64,000 nt of DNA from positions 52,818,069 through 52,882,068 of the forward strand of contig OY747712.1 in the NCBI GenBank assembly GCA_963556495.2, in the 5' to 3' direction. Shown in pieces: positions 1-11,111 of the stretch; within the stretch, counting starts at the first letter, position 1; each line of letters begins with the position of its first letter. The notes under the pieces were generated by a model, which saw only the letters and a list, made by a program, of their open reading frames with translations, searched no databases and had not been told where the DNA came from. The translations under genes and the position numbers were made by a program. Origin of the DNA: Valencia hispanica. Taxonomy: Eukaryota > Chordata > Actinopteri > Cyprinodontiformes > Valenciidae.

Positions 1-498
1 AGGCACCACAGCTACAGTAGCGGTAGATAAACTGTATGTTAACGGGCAGCTGTTCAGGGACCCCCAGCTTACTCCTTGGCTTTATTAGTCATGTAACACT
101 GGTCAGATAAGAGTTGTTTTATCAGTCAACTATAATGTAATGTTAGCACAGCTCTGTAAAGATGTTTACATTACTCAATGTGGGCGGGGCCAGGGCTAAG
201 CACTGGGTTACTGGCTCTTTTTTCTTTTCTCATCTTCACACGTCTATCACCAAATGTCTTTGTCACTCCTTTTTCCTTCTTTTATCACTCACACACACAC
301 ACAGATTTTTTTCATAACATAACTATTTCTATCTCTTTCTCTCTCACTCTCACCCTTCACACCTTCCTTCTATTTTTCTCTTTCTTATATCTCGGCTTTT
401 GGATTTTCAACCAGGCAACCCCAAGCACAAACTAATAATACACCTGTGTTTATCAGTTTCTATGGTGATGTGGACTTTACAACTTTTATCTCAAAACT
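1..498. other. Non-coding sequence upstream of an L1/Tx1 ORF2
   Basis: I see no convincing gene here. A short (AC)n run lies near 287-302 and a pyrimidine-rich stretch at 310-400. The last part, just before the ATG at 499, is probably the inter-ORF region or truncated 5' part of the LINE that follows, because its ORF2 starts cleanly but no ORF1 is visible. The open frame at 178-435 is low-complexity and has no family resemblance. Confidence 0.5.
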
Positions 499-2901
499 AT
501 GACTACACTAAGGTTTGTCACGTGGAATATTCATGGAGCTGGCACAAGAGAGAAAAGAGTTAAGATTCTTAACCAGCTTAAAAGATTGAAGGCAGATGTC
601 GTCTTATTACAAGAAACCCATAAATCTACCTCAGCTGCAGATGATCTTAAATCCCCTGAGTTTCCTAATGTGTTTTCTGCATGCTATAACTCCAGACAAA
701 GGGGAGTAGCAATATTAATAAATAAAAATGTAAATTTTACAGTAATAGATACAGTTACAGATCCAGAGGGTCGATTTATTATAGTAAAACTATCTATACA
801 TAACCAAAAGTTATGTATTGTCAGTATATATGCTCCAAATGTTGATGACCCCTCATTCTTTCATTCCTTCTTCTCTGTGCTCCTTGAACACATGGATTGC
901 TCACTTCTTCTTGGGGGCGACCTCAACTTTGGTTTAAATGAAGAAATAGACAGGCTCAGCACAGCAGGGACTCAGCGCAGCTGGAAATCTATAGATATAG
1001 TCAAACAGTACATGAGCGATTATGGACTTTGTGATGCATGGCGATCTCTTCACCCCAATGACAAAAAATATACTTTCTTCTCAAATGTCCACCATTCATA
1101 TTCTCGACTGGATTATTTGTCAGTCAGCAGCTCACTGTTGACTGACATTTCAGACACTGAGATACACCCTATAGCTGTTAGCGATCATGCTCCTGTTTCT
1201 CTAACTTTAGTAAATAAAACAGAAACACCTCAAAGCAAAAATTGGAGATTTAATATATCCTTACTTAAGGATAAAGAATTTATTAAATATTTCGAAAAAG
1301 AGTGGGCCTCATATTTGGAATATAACGACCTCCCTGGTACGTCGCCATCCATTCTTTGGGAGGCAGGAAAAGCTGTGATTAGAGGTCAAATAATCTCATT
1401 CTCATCAAATAAAAAGAAAATGGAAAAAAAACGTATCCAGGAATTAGAAGAAACTATTAATTCATTAGAAGCTTCTCTAGATGAGGAGAGACTAGGCAAA
1501 ATCCGTAAAGCAAAGCTAGAATTAAATCAAATTATTAATAAACAGACCCAGTTCTTAATTCAAAGACTTAGGATAGAAAACTTTGAACAAGGTAATAAAT
1601 CAGGTAGATTTTTGGCTAACCATCTTAAAATTAATAAAGAAAAAGCAACTATATCTGCTATTAAAGATCAGACCGGGAATACAGTATATGATCCTGGAAG
1701 AATAAACAACACATTTAAAGAATTTTACAAGGCTTTATACTCACCAGAGATAAATCCATCGGATCATGAAATTGAACAATTTTTTGACAACATAACACTA
1801 CCTAAATTATCTGAAAGTCAAGCGATGGCCCTGGATTCACCACTAACAGCGGCTGAACTCCAGGAGGCCCTCCAAGGCATGCCCAATAAAAAGGCTCCAG
1901 GCCCAGATGGATTTCCAGCAGAGTTCTATAAAGAATTCTGGAATATTCTGGCACCAACATTCCACAGAATGCTGCAGGAAACCAAGGAAAATGGCAGACT
2001 CCCACCAAATATGAATTCTGCCTACATTAGTCTTCTAGTAAAATCAGGTAAAGACCCTTTGTTTCCCACCAGCTTTCGTCCCATATCCCTTATTAATGTT
2101 GATCTTAAAATAATCTGCGAAGCCCTCGCAAAAAGGATAGAGAAAGTAACACCTCTTATAACACATCCTGATCAAACTGGTTTTATTAAAGGGAGACATT
2201 CATCCACAAATTCACGTAGATTAATAGATTTAATAGATTTTTCTAACTGTAAAAACATTAAAACTAATATGTTATCTTTAGATGCAGAAAAAGCATTTGA
2301 TAGAGTTAACTGGAAATTCTTATTTGTAACCTTACATAGATTTGGCTTTGGAAATTCTTTTATAAACTGGTTGAAAATATTATACAGTTCACCAACAGCA
2401 TGTATCAGGACAAATAACCAAACATCATCTAGGTTTTATCTTCAGAGAGGTACCAGGCAGGGATGTCCTCTCTCTCCCTCCCTGTTCGCTATTTTTATTG
2501 AACCACTAGCTGCAGCAATCAGGCAAACTCACAATATTAAAGGCATAAAATGCAATAACATAGAACATAAAATCTGTCTTTATGCAGATGATGTATTACT
2601 TTTTCTCCAGCATTCACAAACCTCTTTCTCTCAGGTAATCGGGTTGATAAACTCTTACTCAAATGTTTCAGATTATTCTATAAATTGGTTAAAATCTACA
2701 GTTCTTCCAATCAATTGTTCTGTCCAGAATCCAACTAATACACAACTGCAGTCAGGGAATATTACCTATTTAGGTATCAATGTCTCACCAAGACTGGCAG
2801 ATTTAATAACGCTAAACTACATCCCACTTTTAAAAAAAGTGGAAGATGATCTTGCTAGATGGAAATCCCTACCCATATCACTTATGGGAAGGGTTGCTTA
2901 A
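499..2901 (+). pseudogene. L1/Tx1-clade LINE ORF2, endonuclease and reverse transcriptase part (copy 1)
   Basis: This frame encodes about 800 residues of a non-LTR retrotransposon ORF2. The N-terminal 240 residues are an exonuclease-endonuclease-phosphatase type nuclease: FVTWNIHG near the start, LLQETH near 36-41, GGDLNFG near 139 and SDHAPVSL near 229-236. The reverse transcriptase follows, with KAPGPDGFPAEF, FRPISLINVD, QTGFIKGRHS, DAEKAFDRV, RQGCPLSP and the catalytic YADD (near codon 694). The enzyme would nick chromosomal DNA and copy its own RNA at the nick. The frame ends in a stop right after the MGRVA motif. In related LINEs the protein continues there, so this copy is broken; the C-terminal region follows in other frames. 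The ATG at 499 is chosen because the nuclease domain begins within ten residues of it. Confidence 0.93.
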
Positions 2902-3831
2902 ATAAAAATGATAAAGAGTCCACAATAATCCCATGCAGACGTACACCCATCTGGAATAACCCCGACATCTTGCAAAAAAAATGTATGATAAGTTTCCCAG
3001 TCTGGAGGTGCAATGGAATTGAATACCTGGAACATATATTTGAAGGAACAGACTTTATCCCATTTAATACATTAATTACACAATATGGAATTGATAAAAA
3101 CAAATTCTTAGAATATCAACATTTTAAATCTATTATTAAAGGTAAATTTAGGCTCAATACAGCTGAATTACAAATTCCAGCAAGAGTTTTAGATTTTCTT
3201 AATCTCAACCCCCCCAAATTGCTGTCTAAAATATACAAAACTTTATCTACATTAGATGAATCAATACCCATCCCTATTTCAAAATGGGAGGTGGATTTAT
3301 CAGCCAGCTTTGACCAAAACGTCTGGTCTCAGATATGTTTAAGAACCTTTAAAATAACAAAAAAATCCTCATTTGCAATTAATACAATACAAAATCCTTC
3401 ATAGAGTACACTATACAGGTCAACGAATGTTTAGGATGGGTTTAACATCGTCTAATACCTGCTTACAATGCACAAGCAATATACCAGATACTTATGTTCA
3501 TGCGCTTTGGTTCTGTCCACCTGTTCAGAAATTTTGGTGCCAGATATGTGAGGACTTATCAAAGTGTCTGAAATGTAACATCCCACCATCTCCCTCAATT
3601 TGCCTGTTAGGAAATTTAAATGATGTCACCATGGACACAAAGTCAGTTCTAATGGTTCACATTGCCTTATGCATCGCTAAGAAAACTATCCTCCTGAACT
3701 GGAAAAATAAAAAAGCTCTTAATATTAATCAGTATAGAAGTCTCTTGTTGGACCATATTGGTCTTGAGACGGCCTCTGGCTTCATATCTGATCAATCTCT
3801 CTGGGCTCCTTTGATCGGCTCCATCACCTAG
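2902..3831 (+). pseudogene. C-terminal part of L1/Tx1 ORF2 (copy 1), frameshifted and deleted
   Basis: Two frames (to 3404 and 3373-3831) continue the ORF2 protein. The first holds the region after the RT thumb (EYLEHIFEGTDF, FLEYQHFKSIIKGKF). The second holds the C-terminal zinc knuckle, seen as C-x2-C followed by H-x4-C in TCLQCTSN...HALWFCPP, then the basic end FKKTILLNWKNK-like segment. Comparison with the second L1/Tx1 copy in this window, which has a longer segment after GRVN, suggests that roughly 300-400 bases are missing just after 2901, in addition to frameshifts near 2900 and 3390. The coding part stops with TAG at 3829. It cannot make an active protein. Confidence 0.85.
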
Positions 3832-4790
3832 TGGGGGGCACTTGGTTTTGTCATTTGGGACACTGTTGCTGATGTGGGGGCTTTGGGGTTGGAGGCGTCT
3901 GGGGGGGACCCCAGGGGGTGGGATCAATGGGCGGATGGGGCGCTGGACGTCGTGGCCGGGCTGGGGTTGGGCTTTGGGTGGTAACTCCTGATGGCTGCAA
4001 ACGGTGCCTTGGGGGGGTTGCACTGGCGGACATGGGTTACTGGCCTGGTGGCCGTGCTGCGCCTGGGTAGGGTCTGGGGTGGGCCTGGGGATTCGGGGCT
4101 CGGGGGTGCCGCGCCCCTTAGCTGTGGTCCTGGCTGGGGGTCGGCCGGCGTGGGGTCTCTGTTGGCTGTGGGGGTCGGGGCCGGTCTGCGGCCGGCATGT
4201 GCAGCCGCCTCTCTCTTTTTCTCTGGGCCGATTGTCATCGCCGGTCCCTGTATGGCGTCTCGCCTTGTTTGCTGGTTGGGGTGCCTGGCTGCTGGTCGCG
4301 GCAGCTGGGTGGCGTTTCTGGGCCGGATCAGTCCTGTTTTGCACTGGACTCGGCTCCTGGGTCTTGATCTTTGTGCGGGGCGCTGGGGTTGGGCATTTGG
4401 CCGGGTTCGGTCGGACTTGTGGGTGGACTGGCCGGGTGGTGGGCGTGCAAGGCAGGTGGGTGGGGCGCTGGGTTTGGTCTCCTGCCGGGCCGTCGAGCAA
4501 CAGTGGTCGCTCCACAAGGAATGAGGCTGGTGGATGTCGGCCTGGTGGGTCGGCCGCCCGGCTCATCGGTTTGCTCCTGGTCTGGGCAGGTACGTCGCCG
4601 TGGTTCGGGCTACGGGGGCCTCCGGTGTGCGGGTGGCGCTGGGGGCCTCCTTTGCTGGCGGGGAGGCTGCTGCTGTGTAGTGACAGGTGCTCTCCCCCTA
4701 TGAGGGCAATTGGACGGGGGGGAGGGGTGTGCGGGAGGGGGGTGGGGTGGGGTTGCGAACTCAACCTGGGTGTCTAGTGTCTTTTGTGTT
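3832..4790 (+). repeat. Extremely G-rich tract, probable 3' UTR of L1/Tx1 copy 1
   Basis: Directly after the ORF2 stop the + strand is strongly G-biased, with many runs of four or more G, for example around 3900-3920 and 4709-4755. Long open frames on both strands here are composition artefacts: they are all Gly/Trp/Val on one side and Pro/Arg/Thr on the other. A very similar composition recurs at 25200-26100. Its place right behind ORF2 suggests a LINE 3' UTR. The strand bias would favour G-quadruplexes in the sense RNA. Confidence 0.6.
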
Positions 4791-5179
4791 TTGAGAGTAG
4801 AGCGAATGTCATGGTGGGTTTAGTTCCCCTTCTGCGATGGGGCTGGGGGGACTGTCTTGGGGTCCGTGGGGCTTTGTGGTGCTGTGGCCGTGGCCCCCGG
4901 GTCGAACGTGCCATGGCCTCCCTCCCCTGGTGGATCCCGGTGAACAGCGGTGCCTATTGGGGTCAGTGGGGGAGCTGGCTCCCTGGGAAGACATTTTGTC
5001 TCCCAGTCCTTCCCTCCCCATCCCTGGACACCTCTGTCCACCCGCTCCATCACTTTACCACTCATATAGGGTCTTGGGGCATGGGCACATCACTGGGGTG
5101 CGAGGAGGGACTTCCCTCCTCGCTATCCCGTGGTGTCCTGGGTCCAAGACTGGTAAGACTGAGTCCTTTACATAAATAG
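4791..5179 (+). other. Less G-rich continuation of the LINE 3' flank
   Basis: Composition gradually returns to normal and no gene is recognisable. The open frames (for example 4784-5179) have no family features. I cannot place the exact 3' end of the L1/Tx1 copy; there is no clear poly(A) or target-site duplication. Confidence 0.35.
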
Positions 5180-7984
5180 TGATAACAGAATTTTATTTGC
5201 ACTCTCATGAGGTGAAATATTTGCTAGCGGTTTCGTGTTTATTTACTTACACGCGGTTGATTGTTTGATTAATTAATATAATATATATTCCTATATATAA
5301 TTGTATGCTTAATTATTTAATCAAGGTTAAAGAAAGTATCGGGTTTTTGCTCCGGGTTTTACCTGGGAGCACGGCAGTTGGACAAGTGGTCAATTAATTA
5401 AATTGATTGATTATTTTCCGACGAGGGTTTTTTTAAGCTTTTGTTTCACTCAAGGAAACTAGAAAGCGATGGGGGAGACGTCCTTCATTGGAACTGGGTA
5501 CCCAGGCAGACAATCGGGTCTGTAATCTAGCAACACTTCACCTCCAGACAGTCCAATATGTCGACAGAAAGAAAAAAATAAAAATAAATAAATAAAAGAA
5601 TTAATGGGCCCAGGGGAGGAATTTGGATAATCTGAAAGAAAATCTAAAAGTGATGTAATTTCTTTGTGGTTTATTTATGTGGTTTTGTTAATTTCTCTTT
5701 TATTTACTCTTGTTTGCTTCTTCCAGAACTGGAGTGTTTGAGCATTAAGATCATTTGTTTGATGGCTTGGTATAATGCAGAATGCCACATACACACACAC
5801 TGTCATTGTTACACATTCCATGGTAGGACTGCTGATGAGTTTCGCTGAGTTGTCCTGTGTTTTTCTTCAGGCTGGTTGGGACCCCTGCCTTCGGTCCAGC
5901 GGCGCCTGGGGAGGGCCACAAGGAGCCCTAGTACCTCCCCCACCCTTGGAATAAGGGGTTTGGCAGCCATAACAAAGGCGGAGGCTGGACTCCGGCCTGA
6001 ATGCGTGCTGACCAGTGGGCAGAGGGGAAAACTCTTGCTCAGGTGAGATGAGTTATTTGGGGGCTGTGGTCCCTGGAACATGGCGATTAGCTGGATCGAG
6101 GCGGTGGCCCTGGGCCGGCCAGCCTGCAGATGACCCAGCGAAATTCAGGCAGGACAAAAATACACACAGCTCAAATGCAATTAAGAAATGCTTGCTGACT
6201 GATGTAGCTGTATTTTATCCCTGTGACACCTGCTTATGATACACATATTCACTCCCTTAGGAAAGTAAATCTTGTTTTGTTTTTGTTTTGTTTCTGCCAG
6301 AGGACCCTTAGAGCGAAAGGGGTCTCGATGGAAGCAGGCCATAATTTCTGATTCTTTCTATTTTCTATGTTGATCTAAATTTTGTTTTGTTATTGTTTTG
6401 TAATTTGTAAGGGAAAGTTGATGTGCAACTAAACCAAATTTGTTTGTTTTAGACAGACGGGTTAAACCAGACAACGAAACTGCTACGGCTCTGATAAGGT
6501 GATGATTCGTCATCCGGTGAGTTTAGTCTAATTAGAGCTTAAAGACGGTGTTGCACACAGTTATCTGGTATTTCATTTTGGTTGGAAGTTATTTGATGGA
6601 ATTGTTATTACACTAAGTACAAGTTTCCTTAGCTATCGCAGCTTGTGTGCACTAACTTAGAAACGGAAACGTTCTTATTTTACGACTAGAACAAATAGCA
6701 GAATTGATTGGGGCATTTAGAGTAGGTTGTGAATTATACCCTGACTGACTTAAATTTTGACTAAGCTGACTTACAGTAAAAACATATTTTCCTTCCTTTC
6801 TGGGACAATTGGGGCTGAATTCTTTCCTTGTATTTTGGGGTTTGTTGTAAGAAAGTAATAAATCTTAGATCTGTGAACATTAACTAAAGTAACTTGGACC
6901 TTTACCGTAACGCTGCTTAGATTTCGCCACAGCTGTGAAGGACGAATTTTTTTATCAGCTTGCAAGGCGCTAATGTAAACAATCGCGAGACTTAAAAATA
7001 ACAAGACTTTGCTGTGAGCAGAAACAGTAAAACAACATTGTTTAGGCTATAATTTGAACACAACTGAAAAAAAAAAAAAAACTTTAGGTTTCTGGTGGGA
7101 AACATTAAAATAAAGATGACTGGTCCTTAGGCTACTTAGGTCTTAAATAAATGGAAAAAAGGTAAATACTAATCTTATCTGGGGAACATTCAAGCATCAG
7201 AGCAGTTAGTGGGCCTTATTAGAAATTTTGCTTGGAAAATTACAGAATTGATCTCAAGCTGTGAAGTATTCTGTGTCTCCTTCCAGGATAAGGGGCAAGA
7301 GGTCAGGAAAGGTTTGATCCTAGAATCTGATGGTTTTGTAACTCTGGTGGGTAAACACAGGAAGTTATATAAGTGAGTCTTAATATAAGGCATCTGATTT
7401 TGTAAAAAAGGGAAGTCGTCTCACTGTTTTAAGTAAATATTAATATACCTGAAAAGTTTTTTAGGGGCCATCAATTATAACAATACAGTGGTCCTGTGAG
7501 TTTGGAATTTTGCTTATGACAACCAATGCAATTTTCAATTTCAACTGAACCTGAATGCAAATCAGGCTGGTTCTCATTCTTTTTTGGGGGTTTTTCTAGA
7601 ATGGACTGACCACTTTGTCCACAGGGGAGGAGTCATGTTCGAGGTTCGACCCAAAAAGGTATGGACAAGTGGCTTGGGAGGTTACCTGTGCGTACCTGAG
7701 TTTGGGGGCTGCTTATATATTTTGGCTTATTTGGGGCTATGGTGAAGGGAATTCAAATTCTAACATTTTCTCTTAGACCTTACAAGGGAGGCTAAGAAGT
7801 GTGATCCCCTGTAGCTGTAAAAACACTCTACAGAGATAAACAATGAGTGCTGAATACTATTTAAGCGGTTAGTTAGAAAGGTTGGTTAGGGTGATGCACG
7901 AGTAACTCTGTCCCCTCCGTGTCTGGCCAGACATGTTTGAATTAAATACTTAAACGCCTTCTTGGACTCAAGTCTTCTTTATTA
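5180..7984. other. Unassigned non-coding region
   Basis: No open frame here resembles a known family and I see no terminal repeats that close. An A-rich run with AAATAAATAAATAAA lies near 5578-5596. Several polypyrimidine-AG sequences (near 5860-5871, 6280-6300 and 7580-7600) look like splice acceptors but have no coding sequence behind them. The segment nearest 7985 could be the 5' UTR of the second L1/Tx1 copy. Confidence 0.4.
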
Positions 7985-8710
7985 TGGAAACCCTGAGATA
8001 CTATTTTTTGCCATTACAAAACCCAAATAGAAGTGCGCAACGGCATTGGTCAAGTCAACCATAGGTTAGATGAGGCCGAAAGCCGCACAACAGAGCTGGA
8101 AGCCGGTGTTAGTGCCAACTCGGACTCAATTGTCATTTTGGAGTCCGACATGTCCCGCATGAAGAAAGAGCTCGTTGAGTAGAAGGCCAAATGCAAAGAC
8201 CTGGAAGCACGTTCACGTCGTTGCAATGTCCGAATAACTGGGATAAAAGAGGGCAGAGAAGACGGCCATCAACCTTCCAAATATGTGGCGGATGTGTTGC
8301 AGAATGCGTTAGGATTGGTGAAGCTACCATGTTTGGATAGAGCCCATAGAACTCTCCGTGCGAAACCACAAGCCGACCTGCCACCTAGAGCCTTTGTTGT
8401 GAGATGTCATTATTTCTCCAAAAAGGAGCTAATTATGAAGAAGGCAATTGAAGCTGGGGTGATAACTACAGACGATGGTGACCGCATTCGTATCCTGCCC
8501 GACTACACTCAGGCTGTGAGTAAACAACGTTCGGCGTTCACGGAGGTGAGGAATCTGCTCCGTGGCTGCAACGGGGTCCGTTACGGGCTGATATACCCTG
8601 CAACGCTGAGGATTACTACATCGGATGGGCAACAACACAATTTCAAAGACCCGAAGCCCGCCAAGGAATTAGTTCTGAAAGAACTTCTGCCTGGATTAGC
8701 GAGAGCTTAA
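7985..8710 (+). pseudogene. L1/Tx1 ORF1 (RNA-binding chaperone-like protein), disrupted
   Basis: From about 8030 the + strand reads a coiled-coil-type segment (HRLDEAESRTTELEAGV...LESDMSRMKKELVE). It is followed after an in-frame TAG (near 8179) by a second block with RRCNVRITGIKEG and, at 8285-8710, FVVRCHYFSKKELIMKKA and RIRILPDYT. This is the coiled-coil plus RRM plus C-terminal domain layout of L1-type ORF1 proteins (Transposase_22 family), which coat LINE RNA as trimers. The last 141 residues are open to the TAA at 8708. The stop makes the copy defective. ORF2 belongs to the same element but now lies 13 kb downstream. Confidence 0.8.
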
Positions 8711-8783
8711 CTTGCCTGTTCTTTACCTGAGCAAGCATCTGACCTGTACTTGGACCAGCTGGACTGTCCTGGTGCAAGATGAA

Positions 8784-9169
8784 TGTTAGGTAATTGTTGT
8801 GGTTTACCTAAAAACGAGTCACACACAAAAGTCGGAGATAATTTAGAATATAAGCTCTGCAGAGGTAGATGTGGTTCAATCAGTTCTGCAGAGGGAGACC
8901 AGCAAAATACGGTAAGGAATGAGCCAACCGTCTGTCTGTTATCAGCTCCTGTCACTCGTCTCCCACTGATCTCATCACTGGTCTCAAAGGGTCTCACCTC
9001 TGCAGACTCTCTTTATTTAGTCACACTTCATTAACATATTAAAAGAACAGGATGTCATGCACAAGAGCATGTGACTGAAACCAAAATGACATTTAAAAAG
9101 TACATTAGAACTATGTGATAAAAACACCCTAAGAAAATAATAATACACCATTATTATTTTTCCCTAACA
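8784..9169 (-). repeat. 3' LTR of the endogenous retrovirus
   Basis: This 386-base LTR has the terminal inverted repeat TGTTAGG/CCTAACA. In the minus (retroviral) orientation it contains AATAAA (9012-9017 on the + strand reads TTTATT), a likely poly(A) signal marking the R region. It matches the interrupted 5' LTR at 17885-18217 plus 21188-21242 almost exactly. The left flank is ATGAA. Confidence 0.95.
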
Positions 9170-9179
9170 TTTCCCCCCT
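9170..9179 (-). promoter_or_regulatory. Polypurine tract, plus-strand primer site
   Basis: Immediately inside the 3' LTR the minus strand reads CAGGGGGGAAA before TGTTAGG. A purine run touching the 3' LTR is the standard primer for second-strand DNA synthesis in retroviruses. Confidence 0.85.
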
Positions 9180-9469
9180 GAAATGTGGTTTTTAAATGTG
9201 ATCACGAACAACAAAAAGTTGTAAAATAGGTAACAACTCTAATAATATAAAAATATAAGAATCATAAAAACCAGACAACAAAAGGTTGCAAAATAAGTAG
9301 CATCCCAAATTCAAAAAAGGTAATAAGACATATAACAAAGAAATTGCAAAAGTAAGTAGCAATTTCAAAAAGGTATTTATGCGAGCTTCACCTAGACATC
9401 ATCCAATTAATCGCTACCTGAACAGTAGTTTAGATTAATGGAATCATAAAAGGTTTTTACACATGTTAA

Positions 9470-10963
9470 TTACACTTCATCTTCTTCTTTATTTCTATCT
9501 TCATCTTCAAGCCTCTGATTAAGAAGAGAGTATTGGACCAATGTGTTAGTTATCATCTTATTCATCATTTGTTTTATACATGGAAGAACACAACTAACAA
9601 AAATGCAGAAAAGTATCAAAATTACAATGAATGGCATAGCTATTTTTAAAAGAACCTGATACCACCTGCCAGTTGTCAGCCAGGCCATGAGATCCCATTG
9701 TCCATTACTGCTTTCCTGGGATTCTAAAAAGTCAGTTAATCCCTGCACCCGGTCATGAATGAGAGTCCAATTATCATGTGTACTAGGAATGTACGTACAA
9801 CAATGTTCACCAATTACAGTACAAAGTCCACCTTCAGAAGCAAAAAGAGTGTCCAGAGCTACCCGATGTTGCATCAGCATGGTCTTCATCGCCAGTTTTT
9901 CAGGATCGTTGGCCAGCAGGTTGGACATTTCAGCAAGGATGTCTGTGATGTTTTCCAAAGTCCACGAAACCTCGTTCATCCGTTTTGTCAGACTTGCAAC
10001 TCCAACAGGTGGGAACATGGTGTGGAAGATTCCTTTTGCATCACTGTAGAGAGGTTTTCGTCCACCATTGTCAGAGAACGGGTTGAACACTTGTGGAGGG
10101 TTGAATTCCCGTTTATTCAGCTCTGTAGGTTTAGAAGGTGCTCCATTTTCTGTTATGATGTATGAGGAGGGTTGCAGTCGAGCCAAACTACACGTGCCAC
10201 ACCAATCCTTAGGTAGGTAGAGGTAGAAAGTGTGACCACACTTCCAGATGTATCCGTCAGGCGTTCCCATGCCAAATTGGGAGGGAACCTCTAGGAGGTG
10301 GGTTCCTCTTTTGACAGTGGTTTTGAAACCACTTATCTTGTCTTGAAGTCGAGTGGTGTTGAGGGTTATGTATCTTGGCACAGATCTGTTTCCAATCGTC
10401 ATCCAGTGATTTATACGCATCTTTTTCGTCTGGGTCCCTGACAAGGGTAGCGTGTCCTCACAGATGGAATTTCCTAAAAATGCATGTTTGTTGTTACAAG
10501 GGACTGAAAAACAGAAAGTGTCTTTTCCAGTAAGGCGTAGTAAGTTGATTCCTTTGGCAACTGAAGCATTCGTTTTCTTGGAAAAGTCACCAGGTTGGGA
10601 CCATGTCCTGTTGTTCTCAGCAGTGCAGCAGTGAGGTAAGGTGGAACAGTCTGTTCCAACAGTTGTTATAGTTAATTTGTATAGCAGACATATGGTATTA
10701 TTTAAGGTGGTTGGGACAGCAGTCATCGATGAGACTTCTTCAGAATGGTGTGGGATCCATGAACAGACATAACGGCTGGTATTGAAACCTAAACGTTTTG
10801 CAGTCAAATTAGCTATTTGGTACCAGGTGTTCTGGAACGCATGGTGGGTTAAAATTTTAGCTCTTCTTTCCTTTGATGTCTGGGCGTCATTAGGTGTGAG
10901 GAAAAAGCAGTGGAATAGAGGCAGGCAAACTGCCAGACAGGAGGGGAGCCAAACTAGTTTCAT
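9470..10963 (-). CDS. env: Retroviral envelope glycoprotein, open frame
   Basis: The frame encodes about 497 residues without a stop. The ATG at 10961-10963 is preferred over the upstream TTG because it begins a signal peptide (MKLVWLPS followed by a hydrophobic core). The surface part has many N-x-S/T glycosylation sites and a W-C-G-T-C motif near residue 275. The transmembrane part shows a heptad-like segment and the C-x6-CC motif LCTVIGEHCC near 386-395, characteristic of gamma-type Env, where it links SU and TM. A membrane anchor rich in Ile/Phe/Leu lies near 442-465, followed by a tail of about 35 residues ending in an acidic cluster. I see no standard R-x-[K/R]-R cleavage site; LTKR near 325 is the closest. 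The protein would act at the virion and cell surface. It is the only retroviral gene here without a visible break. Confidence 0.9.
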   Translation of the reverse strand: MKLVWLPSCLAVCLPLFHCFFLTPNDAQTSKERRAKILTHHAFQNTWYQIANLTAKRLGFNTSRYVCSWIPHHSEEVSSMTAVPTTLNNTICLLYKLTITTVGTDCSTLPHCCTAENNRTWSQPGDFSKKTNASVAKGINLLRLTGKDTFCFSVPCNNKHAFLGNSICEDTLPLSGTQTKKMRINHWMTIGNRSVPRYITLNTTRLQDKISGFKTTVKRGTHLLEVPSQFGMGTPDGYIWKCGHTFYLYLPKDWCGTCSLARLQPSSYIITENGAPSKPTELNKREFNPPQVFNPFSDNGGRKPLYSDAKGIFHTMFPPVGVASLTKRMNEVSWTLENITDILAEMSNLLANDPEKLAMKTMLMQHRVALDTLFASEGGLCTVIGEHCCTYIPSTHDNWTLIHDRVQGLTDFLESQESSNGQWDLMAWLTTGRWYQVLLKIAMPFIVILILFCIFVSCVLPCIKQMMNKMITNTLVQYSLLNQRLEDEDRNKEEDEV

Positions 10964-11111
10964 GTTGGCTAGAGGCAAATAAGAGGACTAGCCCTCCAAA
11001 ACAGAGGTTTGACCACTAAGGGGACAGGGATGCTGTTCTGCTGGGTTTGAGACCAGAGGCCCTATTGGTCACTCTGTCCTTTGTAGCCCAGACTTCCCCA
11101 CTGTCCCGTGT

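Noticed and set aside
178..435. Possible small membrane protein
   Set aside because: Phe/Leu/Ser/Thr-rich because of T- and C-rich sequence; no upstream signals and it precedes a LINE ORF2.
3667..4777. Long overlapping open frames on both strands (up to 365 codons) in the G-rich tract
   Set aside because: They consist of Gly/Trp/Val or Pro/Arg/Thr only, overlap in many frames, and follow from base composition. No domain or conserved start is visible.
9470..10963. Env as a domesticated host gene (syncytin-like)
   Set aside because: LTRs are almost identical, so an open frame is expected by youth alone; nothing in the sequence shows selection or host regulation.
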